Shown: positions 6,733 through 16,532, counted from the first letter of the stretch. The stretch: 64,000 nucleotides of DNA from Candidatus Melainabacteria bacterium (GCA_003242885.1 QKMZ01000006.1:1840061-1904060); one strand, 5' to 3'. Notes: generated from the sequence alone by a model not told the origin. Program-made: numbers and translations.

Positions 6733-9570
6733 GTGACCGGCACGGAAAGCATTTCACAAGACGCAAAACTTCCTCCCAAAGAGGAATTCTTTGACGCGGT
6801 CAAACGGCATATTTGCCATATTCTTGGATTCGATTACGGATTTATTGACTTGAGCAGGCAGCACGATCTTCTCAATGTCTATACATTCTCTGCCGCCGAA
6901 GATGACGCAGAGGCGCGGCAAATAGTCGAACAGCTTCACGACGAGCACCAGCAACCACTGACGGTGGCAAACACCCACCTTGCACAGAAAGTTACGCATA
7001 CGCAATCACCCTGGGTAGGCAGAGCGTTCAACAAGAACAAAGACGAATCTGACGACCCGGAAGGCTATCCATATGTTATTGTGCCGATGATGGAAAATCC
7101 GGTATTCGGCAGCGGTATTCACCGCGGGCTGATTCGTGTAATTTCTTTTGACAGTTCGAAAGAAATTACGGCTCAAGATGTTTCCACCTTAAAACGGCTT
7201 GGCGAACACATCACAAGCAAACTTCCCAATGCAATTGATTTGCTCGCTCCGGAAGAGGAAGAAGAGGTCGCTGACAGCTTCACACAAAAGGACACTGTCC
7301 TGGTCGCTCATTCCAACAGACTTTCGCGCCGCCGTTATTCGCGTGTTCTCGGCAATCGTTATCAGCTTTTAGAAGCTGAAAGCAGCGACAAGGCAATGGA
7401 GTTATTGCACCAAAATCGCATCGACCTCATCTTACTTGATGCTGATATTCAAGGCACTTCTGGATATTCATTTTGCTCTGTTCTCAAGGAATCTGAGCAG
7501 TGGAAGCAAGTGCCAGTGATTTTGATCACAGCCGACGGTCTGTCAAACGATCCAAATGCCGGCTCGCGCATTGAAGGCTTCAAAGCAGGCGCAGATGACT
7601 GCCTTTCGGATACTTGCCCTGATGCTGAATTGTTGGCACGAGTCAAATCGTCACTCAAGCATCGCCGCATTGAAAAAGAATTGGCATCGCAGCTTCAGCT
7701 TCTCGACGATTACGCGCAAAGACTGGAAGAAGCAACCGAAAAGCTGCACAAGGACAAAGCTGAAGAGCAAATTAAAGCTGCGAATTATCAAAAGGCGAAA
7801 TCTGATTCAGAGCTTCTGCGCAACCAGGACAACCTTCTTCATCGCATAAGCAACACTATTAGACGTTCTTTCGACATCAATGCCAATCTTCGCGACATGC
7901 TGGAAGAGCTGGCCGGATGGCGAGAATTGGATTGTTGCTTTGTTGTTTTGCCCAGTGAAGAAGAGCCGCAAGATTCAATACGCGCTGAGTACACGACAGA
8001 GACGGACTTCAGCATAATCAGTTCGAACAGTGACATAAAGTGCCTGGAAATCTTCAAAAAGCACTTCCAGGTCGAACAAGCGTTGGTCTGCAATGACGCA
8101 GAAACAGACAGAAAGTTCGCACCTTTTCGCGAGCAAAACCTCACGTCTGTTCCAATTCTTTCGATGTTCCTCATACCTGTTACTTATGAGCAAAAACTTT
8201 TGGGATTGCTCGGCGGATTTAGATGCGAGAGAGTCGCACACTGGGTACCGGATAACGAAACCTTCCTAAAATCAGTCGCTGACCAGGTTGCCTCTGGTGT
8301 AATGAACGCCAGATTGTATGCCAGAGTTCAACGCCAAGCCACCACAGATGGTTTGACCACTCTGTACAACCACCGCACCGGTCAAGAAAAGTTGGCGGAA
8401 CAGCTAAGAGTTGCAGAGCGCTATCAGCGGAATGTGTCGGTCGTCATGATCGACGTAGACCATTTCAAGTCAATCAACGACAATTACGGACACCCCGCTG
8501 GTGATGCCGTTTTACGCTCGGTAGCAAGCGTTATCAAAAATGATTGCCGGGATGTCGACATTCCCGTGCGTTATGGCGGAGAAGAATTTCTCCTCGTACT
8601 TCCGGAAGTAAACACCGAAGGCGCCATTGTTGTAGCCGAGCGTATCAGGCGCAGCCTGCTTGCTGAAGTCGTTAATCACGATGACATCGAAATCAGCGTA
8701 ACAGCTTCTATGGGTATCGCGTCATTTCCAGAGCATGCGCAAAGTCAGCAAGCTCTCCTCGACCTAGCGGACAAATCACTCTATTTATCCAAACGTCTGG
8801 GACGCAACCAAGTTCATGCCGCCAACGATCTCAATCAAGACAATCTCATCGCTATAGAACAAGCGGAACATGCGAAGCAAGAAGCAACTCAGCCGGTTTA
8901 CAAGCCGACCAACTTTGTGCCACCTCCTGTGCCACCAGGCGTCGAAGATAAAGAAGAGCTCGTGCCTGAAGTCGTGGAAATGGTCAAAGCGCTGGCTTCG
9001 ACACTGTATTCGAAGTCTGAGTACAACAAAGTCCACCATTTAGAAACGGCTCGACTCTCTGAATTGCTGGCGAAAGTCATGGGTCTATCGCAACAACAAG
9101 TCGAGCAAATTCGCGTCGCCGGATTGTTGCACGATGTCGGCACATTGTCTATTCCTCAGGACCTGATGCAGAAGGACGGCGTCTACACGCAAGAAGAAAA
9201 AGAGATTATCAAACAGCACCCGATTCTGGGTGCGCAGTTATTGCGCCCGATTCGAGCCTTGCGAGATGTTTGCGAAATATTGGAACACCACCACGAGCGC
9301 TGGGACGGAACAGGCTATCCCAACGGTATGAGTGGCGAAGAAATCCCACTTGCCGCTAGAATCATTCACATCGTTGAAAGTTATCACGCAATGATTTCCG
9401 ATCGCCCTTACAGACCCGCGATGTCTACGGAGCGTGCAATTCAGTCTCTGCGCGAAGGCGCAGGCAGCCAATTCGATCCATTTCTCGTCGACATTTTTAT
9501 CGCTGTCTTGAACAGCCTCAAAGAAAGTGAAAAGCCCGAAAGGAGCCTAGACAAAGACACTCCTGCATGA
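6733..9570 (+). CDS. Response regulator with GAF, GGDEF and HD-GYP domains (c-di-GMP turnover)
   Basis: A 945-residue cytoplasmic protein that carries both c-di-GMP synthesis and degradation modules. Visible order: an N-terminal GAF-like sensor (about 1-165); a receiver domain (about 186-310) with the phospho-Asp in ILLDADIQG; a coiled coil; a second GAF (about 375-535); a GGDEF domain (about 543-705) with intact RYGGEEF and an RDVD inhibitory site exactly five residues before GGEEF; and an HD-GYP domain (about 755-935) with LLHDVGTLSIP, HHHERWDGTGYP and DRPYRPAMS. All catalytic motifs look intact, so it may be bifunctional, switched by phosphorylation. The start is GTG. The hybrid kinase gene begins 16 bp downstream and is its likely partner. 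Confidence 0.93.
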   Translation: MTGTESISQDAKLPPKEEFFDAVKRHICHILGFDYGFIDLSRQHDLLNVYTFSAAEDDAEARQIVEQLHDEHQQPLTVANTHLAQKVTHTQSPWVGRAFNKNKDESDDPEGYPYVIVPMMENPVFGSGIHRGLIRVISFDSSKEITAQDVSTLKRLGEHITSKLPNAIDLLAPEEEEEVADSFTQKDTVLVAHSNRLSRRRYSRVLGNRYQLLEAESSDKAMELLHQNRIDLILLDADIQGTSGYSFCSVLKESEQWKQVPVILITADGLSNDPNAGSRIEGFKAGADDCLSDTCPDAELLARVKSSLKHRRIEKELASQLQLLDDYAQRLEEATEKLHKDKAEEQIKAANYQKAKSDSELLRNQDNLLHRISNTIRRSFDINANLRDMLEELAGWRELDCCFVVLPSEEEPQDSIRAEYTTETDFSIISSNSDIKCLEIFKKHFQVEQALVCNDAETDRKFAPFREQNLTSVPILSMFLIPVTYEQKLLGLLGGFRCERVAHWVPDNETFLKSVADQVASGVMNARLYARVQRQATTDGLTTLYNHRTGQEKLAEQLRVAERYQRNVSVVMIDVDHFKSINDNYGHPAGDAVLRSVASVIKNDCRDVDIPVRYGGEEFLLVLPEVNTEGAIVVAERIRRSLLAEVVNHDDIEISVTASMGIASFPEHAQSQQALLDLADKSLYLSKRLGRNQVHAANDLNQDNLIAIEQAEHAKQEATQPVYKPTNFVPPPVPPGVEDKEELVPEVVEMVKALASTLYSKSEYNKVHHLETARLSELLAKVMGLSQQQVEQIRVAGLLHDVGTLSIPQDLMQKDGVYTQEEKEIIKQHPILGAQLLRPIRALRDVCEILEHHHERWDGTGYPNGMSGEEIPLAARIIHIVESYHAMISDRPYRPAMSTERAIQSLREGAGSQFDPFLVDIFIAVLNSLKESEKPERSLDKDTPA

Positions 9571-9586
9571 TTGATGATTACATGCC

Positions 9587-11728
9587 ATGCAAAATTCAGA
9601 AGATGAATTCAGTGATCTAAGACAACGCATCAAAGCGCTGGAAACTGAGCTGGCGGTCGAAAAACTAAAGAACAAGCAGTACGAAAAACAAGCGTCTTCC
9701 ACACAAGATCAACTGAGAGACGTTGAGAAAAAGCTTGAAATAACAGGACAGCATGCTAATAGCGAAAAATCGCAATTCATAGCCAAACTCACGCACGAGT
9801 TGCGCACACCGCTGAATGGCATTCTGGGCATGACAGACTTGCTTTTAAAGACCGCACTTAATGGCGAACAGCGCGACCAAGCTCTAGTAATCAGCGAGTC
9901 GGCACGCTCGCTTCTGGAGTTGATCAACGACTTTTTGGATTTTTCCCGAATCGAGTCAGGCAAAGCTGAGCTTGAAATTATCGATTTTGAACTGATTGCA
10001 AGCGTCGAAGCAATCGCCGATTTGCTTGCAGAACAGTCTCGACAGAAGGGAATCGAACTGATCTCCTTTGTGTCTCCAAAGCTGCCTTCCGTCTTAAAGG
10101 GAGATCCAGGTTCAATCCGCCAGGTCCTTCTCAATCTTGCCAGCAATGCAGTCAAATTTACACAATCCGGCAGCGTTTTCATGCAGGCCGATTTACTCGA
10201 GTCGCTGGGCGCAGACAACGTCATTGTCCGCTTCTCCGTAATGGACACGGGAATGGGAATCGAGAGCAGCAACCTGGAGCGACTCTTCGAGCCATTTACT
10301 CAAGCAAGCCTTTCAGTAAAACGTGAATTCGGCGGCACCGGTCTCGGACTGACAATATCACGAGGATTGGTTACTCTCATGGGAGGTAAGCTTGCTGTTG
10401 AGAGCACAAAGGGACGGGGCTCCAATTTCTGGTTCGATATCCCTCTAAAGGCTGTAGGTGGCGGGCTTAATGGCACGGCGACAAGAGAATTGTCAGGCAG
10501 AGTTTGCTTGATCATTTCGGCATTTCCACAGCTGGCGCGCGTGCTAGAAAGCTACGCCGGTGCCTGGGGCATGCGAGTGATAACGACCGACTCAACAGAC
10601 TCTGCTCTTGCCGTTTTGCAAACGATCGAACAACAAAAGAAAGCCGGAGCCGTCATCATCGATGGAGATTCTGTCGATGCGCACAGGCTTTTCATAGAAG
10701 CCGAACAGCGAAATTTGCTGTCCCCAAAAGTCAGAATTCTCTTGCTGACCTCAAATTACAATGAGGATGTGGAGTCGCATATGGTGGCTGAAGGTTTTGC
10801 CGCATTGCTTGCCAAACCTGTTAAATACTGGAGTCTGTACAACACGCTCGAACACATTCTCGTCAAATCACTGTCGCCGAAGCTCGACCGCAGACTGACT
10901 GTCCAGATACCAAAGCTTGCTCATGCCGACAAAGTTATTCTTGTCGCCGATGATAGCCCGGTCAACCAAAAGGTCGCACTACTGCAGTTGAAGAGCCTCG
11001 GGCTGATGGCGCGCGCGGTGTCCAGCGGTGAAGAAGCGATTGAGCAAGTTAGAACTGGAGAGTACTCTCTTGTGCTCATGGACTGCCAGATGCCGGAAAT
11101 GGATGGATTCGAGGCGACAAAAGCGATAAGGAAGCTGGAGGAAGGCACTGTAAAACACATCCCAGTCATTGCTCTGACAGGCAGTGCTGATGCCGAAGGG
11201 CGCGCGAAGTGCATGAATTCGGGGATGGATGAGGTGCTCATCAAACCAGTCGCGCCCAACAAATTGATGGAAGTCATAGACCGCTTTCTAAAGGGCGAAC
11301 ATCAGGAGAAATCTCCACGGATTACACAGACCATTTTGAAGCCAGATGCTTCAGTGGTGGCAGCAACTCCATTGCGAGACCCGGTAGATTTCGAGCAATT
11401 GAAGAGAAGCTGCGGAGTGGACGTTGCACACGACATCATCCTTGTTTATTTATCTGCCGCTGAAACTCTGCTCGACGGACTTCGAGAGGCACGGGAATCA
11501 CGAGACGCGGTAGCGCTATCTGCACTGTCACACCAGTTGAGAGGCTCGTCACAAGCAGTCGGAGCACAAGAGATGGTGACGCTTTCTGACAAACTTTCCG
11601 TGTATGCTCGCAAGAACAACTGGATCGAAGCGAAGGAAACGATTGAGTCGCTGATCTATTCATTTAGCCGGCTGAAGAAGTTTACCGAGCGTGTGCTTGC
11701 TGAAGACCCGGATCTCCTAGCAAAGTAG
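9587..11728 (+). CDS. Soluble hybrid histidine kinase (HisKA-HATPase-REC-REC-HPt)
   Basis: A 713-residue kinase without membrane segments. It starts with a coiled coil (about 1-58), then HisKA with the phospho-His at residue 70 in KLTHELRTPLNG. The ATPase domain has the N box LLNLASNAVKF, DTGMGI and GTGLGLTISRG. A first receiver-like domain (about 303-425) lacks a clear phospho-Asp and looks degenerate. A second receiver (about 447-565) has ADDSPVNQK and LVLMDCQMPEMDG and is intact. A C-terminal HPt domain carries LSHQLRGSSQAVG with His near 648. This is a complete phosphorelay in one chain. It lies 16 bp after the REC-GGDEF-HD-GYP gene, so the HPt may pass phosphate to that receiver. The input signal must come from a partner protein or the coiled coil. 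Confidence 0.93.
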   Translation: MQNSEDEFSDLRQRIKALETELAVEKLKNKQYEKQASSTQDQLRDVEKKLEITGQHANSEKSQFIAKLTHELRTPLNGILGMTDLLLKTALNGEQRDQALVISESARSLLELINDFLDFSRIESGKAELEIIDFELIASVEAIADLLAEQSRQKGIELISFVSPKLPSVLKGDPGSIRQVLLNLASNAVKFTQSGSVFMQADLLESLGADNVIVRFSVMDTGMGIESSNLERLFEPFTQASLSVKREFGGTGLGLTISRGLVTLMGGKLAVESTKGRGSNFWFDIPLKAVGGGLNGTATRELSGRVCLIISAFPQLARVLESYAGAWGMRVITTDSTDSALAVLQTIEQQKKAGAVIIDGDSVDAHRLFIEAEQRNLLSPKVRILLLTSNYNEDVESHMVAEGFAALLAKPVKYWSLYNTLEHILVKSLSPKLDRRLTVQIPKLAHADKVILVADDSPVNQKVALLQLKSLGLMARAVSSGEEAIEQVRTGEYSLVLMDCQMPEMDGFEATKAIRKLEEGTVKHIPVIALTGSADAEGRAKCMNSGMDEVLIKPVAPNKLMEVIDRFLKGEHQEKSPRITQTILKPDASVVAATPLRDPVDFEQLKRSCGVDVAHDIILVYLSAAETLLDGLREARESRDAVALSALSHQLRGSSQAVGAQEMVTLSDKLSVYARKNNWIEAKETIESLIYSFSRLKKFTERVLAEDPDLLAK

Positions 11729-11789
11729 CGTGGGGTCGAATTGCATGCGACCGTCGATTTTAACAGTCCCTACAAGGCGCCCGTACGAA

Positions 11790-11852
11790 AACCGGGCTAT
11801 GCATGGCGTCGCCACTGTAAAAAACGGGCTATGTATGGCGTCGCCCTTACGA
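11790..11852. repeat. Two degenerate copies of the hairpin repeat
   Basis: GGGCTATGCATGGCGTCGCC and GGGCTATGTATGGCGTCGCC follow each other within about 50 bases, in the gap between the convergent kinase and cysK genes. The second ends about 8 bases from the cysK stop codon. Both resemble the ATG-centred hairpins seen after other genes, with mismatches in the left arm. Confidence 0.6.
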
Positions 11853-11857
11853 CTTTC

Positions 11858-12829
11858 TCAGCCGAGGATATCGGCAAAAAGCAGGGTGGAAAGATAACGC
11901 TCGCCGGTGCTGCAAATCACTGTGACAATACGCTTGCCTTTGTTTTCTGGTCGAGAGGCAATTTCAAGAGCGGCAAAAACATTGGCACCGCTGCTGATAC
12001 CAGCAAGAATTCCTTCTTCGCTGGAAAGCTTACGTCCGTATTCGAGCGCTTGCTCGTTGGTGACGCGGAAGACTTCGTCGATCACGCTGACATCCAGAAT
12101 CTGAGGAATGAATCCAGCACCGATTCCCTGAATTTTGTGCGGTCCCGGTTTCAATGGTTGACCAGCCAAAGTCTGGGTGATAACTGGACTATCTGAAGGC
12201 TCAACAGCGACAACCTTAATGCTTGGCTTACGCTCTTTAAGAACTTGACCGACACCAGTGATGGTGCCGCCTGTGCCTACCGCTGAAACGAAAATGTCTA
12301 AGTTGCCATCTGTCGCTTGCCAGATTTCTTCTGCTGTTGTTTCGCGATGCACTTTAGGATTGGCAGGATTTTGAAACTGCTGAAGCATATAGGCATTCTT
12401 GGTTGTTCCAACCAGCTCGTCGGCTTTTGCAATTGCCCCTTTCATACCTTCGGAGCCAGGGGTCAGAACCAACTCTGCACCGAGAGCGGCGAGCAGCTTG
12501 CGACGCTCGAGAGACATGGTGTCAGGCATAGTCAAAATCAATTTGTAGCCGCGTGCAGCAGCCACGAATGCCAGAGCAATGCCGGTGTTGCCGGAGGTCG
12601 GCTCGATAAGAGTTGTGCTTCCGGGTGAGATAACGCCAGCCTTTTCGGCTTCGTTAACCATAGAGACACCGATACGGTCTTTTACGGACCCCAGCGGATT
12701 CAATGATTCCAGCTTCACAACGACTTCGGCGCCAAGTCCCTTGGTGAGCTTGTTGAGCCGCACCATCGGAGTGTTTCCGACTATGCGGGTGATGTCCGAA
12801 GCAATTTGTTCCGTTCTAGTAGCTGTCAT
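11858..12829 (-). CDS. cysK: Cysteine synthase A (O-acetylserine sulfhydrylase)
   Basis: A PLP enzyme that makes cysteine from O-acetylserine and sulfide. The 323-residue length is normal. The PLP lysine lies in SLNPLGSVKDRIG, the substrate loop is PTSGNTGIALAF, and the phosphate-binding loop is VGTGGTITGVG. EPSDSPVITQ and the C-terminal SSGANVFAALEIA segment also match CysK. Its ATG overlaps the last codon of the small secreted protein upstream (ATGA), indicating translational coupling. It is the last gene of the run gatA-small protein-cysK. Confidence 0.94.
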   Translation of the reverse strand: MTATRTEQIASDITRIVGNTPMVRLNKLTKGLGAEVVVKLESLNPLGSVKDRIGVSMVNEAEKAGVISPGSTTLIEPTSGNTGIALAFVAAARGYKLILTMPDTMSLERRKLLAALGAELVLTPGSEGMKGAIAKADELVGTTKNAYMLQQFQNPANPKVHRETTAEEIWQATDGNLDIFVSAVGTGGTITGVGQVLKERKPSIKVVAVEPSDSPVITQTLAGQPLKPGPHKIQGIGAGFIPQILDVSVIDEVFRVTNEQALEYGRKLSSEEGILAGISSGANVFAALEIASRPENKGKRIVTVICSTGERYLSTLLFADILG

Positions 12830-13305
12830 TCTGCAACCGCCTTTTTCTCGTTGAATTTATCGCCGGTATCTCTGATTCGGCTTGGATTCGGATTATTGGC
12901 TTCCAATTCTGCAAGGCGCTTTTCGCCTATCTCTTTGAGAATTTTGCCTTTCTTCGATTCCTTCTGATCGACCGACTTCATCATTCGCTCGCCCTTTGCG
13001 ATCAGGCCTCTAGCGTGGCTGAGGCTGGCTTTATACTTCTTTTGCATGCGCTTTTCATCGTCGGTGTAATCACCTGGATTCGACTGATTAAGCATGTCGC
13101 CAGCTTTAGCTTGCCCAGGAGTAGTGAACTGATTGGCATTCGGATCCGCCAATTGTCCTGCCGGCATTGCGGAGCCGAAGAAGTCGTTTGGACCTGCAAC
13201 AACCGGCTGCCCACCTGCAGCCATCACAGCCGTCAGTAAAGAAAAGAAAATGCGATTTCTCTTTGTCTGACTCGTCTGATAGTGACTGCAATTGCTCGAA
13301 TGCAT
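12826..13305 (-). CDS. Small secreted protein of unknown function
   Basis: A 159-residue protein without a recognised domain. It has a positively charged N-terminus and a hydrophobic stretch (IFFSLLTAVMAAGGQPVVAG, residues about 19-38) that looks like a signal peptide. The mature part is Asn/Gly/Lys-rich, with a predicted charged helix (KKYKASLSHARGLIAKGERM and KKGKILKEIGEKRLAELEA). The gene is coupled by a 4-base overlap to cysK and follows gatA by 28 bp. No catalytic motif is seen. The reading frame is supported by the overlap, the signal peptide and the even codon usage. Confidence 0.65.
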   Translation of the reverse strand: MHSSNCSHYQTSQTKRNRIFFSLLTAVMAAGGQPVVAGPNDFFGSAMPAGQLADPNANQFTTPGQAKAGDMLNQSNPGDYTDDEKRMQKKYKASLSHARGLIAKGERMMKSVDQKESKKGKILKEIGEKRLAELEANNPNPSRIRDTGDKFNEKKAVAE

Positions 13306-13333
13306 CTCGATTACTCCTTCAAAAAGTCTCTGC

Positions 13334-14845
13334 CTAGCCGACTGTAGCTAGTCCCGGAAACTGACGGTTGTGGAAGTCTGTGGATTGCTGGAAAGCATGA
13401 GCGACCTTAAGGACGACCTCATCGCTCAAAGTGTTTCCTAAAATCTGCAAGCCGATCGGCAGTTTGTCTTTGCCAAGGCCGGCTGGAATTGAGATACCTG
13501 GCAGCCCCGCAAGGTTGGCCGGAATAGTTGCGATATCCGATAAGTACATGCTCAACGGATCATCAGTTTTTTCTCCTATTTTGAACGCCACCGTAGGTGA
13601 TGTCGGAGAAATCAGAACGTCGCAACTTTCGAAGACTTTGTCAAAATCGTTTTTGATCAAACGTCTGACTTGCTGCGCCTTCTTATAATATGCGTCGTAG
13701 TAACCGGAACTCAACGCATAGGTGCCGAGCATGATACGGCGTTTTACTTCTGCGCCGAAGCCTTTTGAGCGCGTCGATTTATACATCTGCAAAATAGAAT
13801 CTTTGGCTGTGCCTTCTGTTTCGCGCAAACCGTATTTGACACCATCGTAGCGAGCCAGATTGGCTGACGCTTCGGCGGTGGCAATCAAGTAATAGACAGG
13901 CAGAGCATATTTTGAATTAGGCAGAGAAACATCAGTGACTTTCGCTCCCAATTTTTCAAATACAGCAGCGGCTGCGCGAATAGAACTGACAATTTCCGGC
14001 TCTATTCCTTCCCCGACGAGTTCTGTAATCACTCCGACTCTAAGCCCTTTCATGAGCTTATCCGGCTCCTGCGCAAGTGACTCTTCAAAGCGAGGACCCT
14101 GATTTTTAAATGGATCAGGAATCGATGTCGAGTCTTTCTTGTCGTGACCTGAGATAACCGAAAGTGCGATGGCTGTGTCTTCCACGCTTCTTGCCAGCGG
14201 ACCGATTTGGTCAAGAGACGAAGCAAAGGCAACCAGTCCAAAACGCGAAACCATTCCATAAGTAGGCTTCATACCGCTCACGCCGCAGAAAGCAGCGGGC
14301 TGCCGTATCGAACCACCTGTATCCGAACCGAGAGCGAGAACAGCCATACCGGCTGCAACAGAAGCGGTTGAGCCGCCGGAACTGCCGCCAGGCACGCGAG
14401 AAACATCCCAAGGGTTGGCGGTTTTCTTGAACGCGGAGTTCTCAGTCGACGAACCCATGGCGAATTCATCCATGTTCGTCTTGCCAATGAAAAGCGCACC
14501 GGCTGCATCCAGCTTTTGCGCAACGGTCGCTTCATAAGGCGCGATGAAACTCTCCAAAATCTTGCTCGAGCAAGTGGTTGGGTAATCGGCAACGCAAATA
14601 TTGTCTTTTATAGCCACCGGTATTCCGGCGAGCGCGGGAAGAGCCTCTCCACGCGCGATTAACTCATCCACGCGTGCGGCTTGTTTTTGGGCACGCTCTT
14701 CAGTCAAGCATGTGAACGCTTTAATCTCTGGGTCAAGCGCGTGGACTTGCTTCCAGTGCGCAGACAAGATTTCCCTGGCGGAGACTGACTTTTCCGCCAA
14801 AAGCTTTTTCAATTCACTTATCGAACGCCCGACAAGCTCAGTCAT
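13334..14845 (-). CDS. gatA: Asp/Glu-tRNA amidotransferase subunit A
   Basis: The amidase subunit of GatCAB. It releases ammonia from glutamine to convert Glu-tRNA(Gln) (and often Asp-tRNA(Asn)) into the cognate amide form. At 503 residues it is of normal length. The catalytic Lys is in GIPVAIKDNICV, and the amidase signature GGSSGGSTASVAAGMAVL is followed by GSDTGGSIRQPAAFCGVSG, giving the cis-Ser and Ser nucleophile. FGAEVKRRIMLGTYALSSGYYDAYY and LPGISIPAG match GatA rather than other amidases. GatB and GatC are not in this window. It lies 54 bp downstream of fabF, in one apparent operon with fatty acid genes. Confidence 0.93.
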   Translation of the reverse strand: MTELVGRSISELKKLLAEKSVSAREILSAHWKQVHALDPEIKAFTCLTEERAQKQAARVDELIARGEALPALAGIPVAIKDNICVADYPTTCSSKILESFIAPYEATVAQKLDAAGALFIGKTNMDEFAMGSSTENSAFKKTANPWDVSRVPGGSSGGSTASVAAGMAVLALGSDTGGSIRQPAAFCGVSGMKPTYGMVSRFGLVAFASSLDQIGPLARSVEDTAIALSVISGHDKKDSTSIPDPFKNQGPRFEESLAQEPDKLMKGLRVGVITELVGEGIEPEIVSSIRAAAAVFEKLGAKVTDVSLPNSKYALPVYYLIATAEASANLARYDGVKYGLRETEGTAKDSILQMYKSTRSKGFGAEVKRRIMLGTYALSSGYYDAYYKKAQQVRRLIKNDFDKVFESCDVLISPTSPTVAFKIGEKTDDPLSMYLSDIATIPANLAGLPGISIPAGLGKDKLPIGLQILGNTLSDEVVLKVAHAFQQSTDFHNRQFPGLATVG

Positions 14846-14899
14846 TAACTACTGCTCCAAATTTGCCGAGCGAAAATGCCCAGGGCAAGGCTTTAGATT

Positions 14900-16156
14900 T
14901 TAACCCGTAAACTTCTTGAAAAGAAGGCTTGCGTTATGACCACCAAAGCCGAAACTATTGGACAATGCGACTTTTATTGGTGAATTCTTACGCGCGACGT
15001 TCGGGCAATAATCCAGATCGCAGTCCGGATCAGGTGTATCGAGATTGATCGTCGGCGGAATGGTTTCGTGCTCGATAGCCAAACAGCAAACTGCTGCTTC
15101 AATGGCTCCAGCAGCGCCAAGCAGGTGTCCAGTCATTGATTTGCTCGATGAAATTACCACACCACCATTGGTGGCATGTTCGCCGAATACACGCTTGACG
15201 GCCGTGGTCTCGGCTTTGTCGCCCAACGGTGTGGAAGTACCGTGAGCATTGATGTAATTAACCTCTTCCGGCTTAACATTTGCCTGTGCAAGCGCCATTT
15301 TCATCGCACGCATGGCGCCGTCGCCATCACCGCATGGTTGCACAATATCGTGAGCATCGGCGGTAAGACCGTATCCGGCAATTTCTGCGTAAATATGAGC
15401 GCCGCGAGCCTTAGCGTGGCTGAGGCTTTCCAAAATGAGAATTGCCGCGCCTTCGCCCATTACAAATCCATTGCGACCTTTGTCGAACGGTCTGGAGGCT
15501 TTCTCCGGCTCGTCATTGCGAGTTGAGAGTGTTCGCGCTGCGGCGAATCCTGCCATCGAAAGTGGTGTGATGGGCGCCTCGGTGCCGCCGGCAAACATAA
15601 CGTCTGCTTCGCCTCGTTCAATAATACGGAAGGCATCGCCAAGAGTGTGCGACGAAGTGGCACAAGCAGTTACGTTGCAAACATTAGGACCTTTAGCTCC
15701 ATGCATAATGGAGACCCAGCCCGCCGGCATATTGACGATAAAGAGCGGAACCGTGAAGGGCGAAACGCGATCCGGACCTCTCTCGTAGAGGGTACGAATC
15801 TGGTCTTCTTGAGATTGCAAACCACCAGCAGCCGAACCAACGGCGACACCGACTCTCTCGGCGTCTTCCTTAGACATGTCCAGCTTGGCATCTTCAACTG
15901 CCAACTTGGATGCAGCGACTGCGTATTGGATGAAACGATCAGCGCGACGCGCCTGCTTCACATCCATGTACTTGGTCACATCGAAATCAGTAATTTCGGC
16001 GGCGATTTTGCATGGTCCTTGGAGATTCTCAGGGACTTTAGTTACTTTCTTGACTCCGGAGCGTCCATTGACAATCCCGTCCCAGAAGGCATCTTTACCG
16101 CTGCCTACTGCACTTATGACGCCTATGCCTGTAATTACAACTCGCTCTTTAGTCAT
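14900..16156 (-). CDS. fabF: 3-oxoacyl-ACP synthase II
   Basis: The condensing enzyme that elongates acyl-ACP with malonyl-ACP. The 418-residue protein begins ERVVITGIGVISAVGSG. The catalytic triad is visible: Cys in NVTACATSSH, His in NAHGTSTPLGD and His in KSMTGHLLGAAGAIE. Ser in place of the first residue is not seen, so this is a true KAS and not a chain-length factor. The C-terminus reads LSNSFGFGGHNASLLFK, typical of FabF. It follows acpP by 136 bp, as is common for the acpP-fabF pair. Confidence 0.95.
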   Translation of the reverse strand: MTKERVVITGIGVISAVGSGKDAFWDGIVNGRSGVKKVTKVPENLQGPCKIAAEITDFDVTKYMDVKQARRADRFIQYAVAASKLAVEDAKLDMSKEDAERVGVAVGSAAGGLQSQEDQIRTLYERGPDRVSPFTVPLFIVNMPAGWVSIMHGAKGPNVCNVTACATSSHTLGDAFRIIERGEADVMFAGGTEAPITPLSMAGFAAARTLSTRNDEPEKASRPFDKGRNGFVMGEGAAILILESLSHAKARGAHIYAEIAGYGLTADAHDIVQPCGDGDGAMRAMKMALAQANVKPEEVNYINAHGTSTPLGDKAETTAVKRVFGEHATNGGVVISSSKSMTGHLLGAAGAIEAAVCCLAIEHETIPPTINLDTPDPDCDLDYCPNVARKNSPIKVALSNSFGFGGHNASLLFKKFTG

Positions 16157-16292
16157 CCTGATTATGCCACCACGCCTAATACATAGTTGTCAAAATCGGC
16201 AACGGGCTGAGCACGGCTCGGAACAATGTCCCGGCCTGCGCCATCAAATCCGGTGCCGAATCGACTACTTCTAAGTCTACGTCAAACCGTGA

Positions 16293-16532
16293 TTACACGT
16301 GTTGAGCGATGTACTTAACTGCTTCGCCAACGGTGGTGATTTTTTCGGCATCTTCGTCCGGAATTTCCATACCGAACTCTTCTTCAAGAGCCATGACCAG
16401 CTCGACGGTATCGAGGGAATCTGCACCGAGGTCCTTCGTGAAGCTCGCTTCCATGGTCACTTCGTCGGCATTGACGTTAAGCTGAGCCACAGCAACCTTC
16501 TTGACTCGTTCGAAGGCTTCCTTCTCTTCCAT
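16293..16532 (-). CDS. acpP: Acyl carrier protein
   Basis: Carries growing acyl chains on a 4'-phosphopantetheine arm. The attachment serine lies in LGADSLDTVELVMALEE, with EFGMEIPDEDAEKITTVG following, a textbook ACP. The open frame extends 26 codons further upstream, but those residues are unlike ACP. The ATG at 16532 gives 79 residues, is preceded by AAGGGGG about 11 bases away, and matches the family start (MEEKEAFERVKKVAV). It lies between fabG and fabF in the usual order. Confidence 0.96.
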   Translation of the reverse strand: MEEKEAFERVKKVAVAQLNVNADEVTMEASFTKDLGADSLDTVELVMALEEEFGMEIPDEDAEKITTVGEAVKYIAQHV

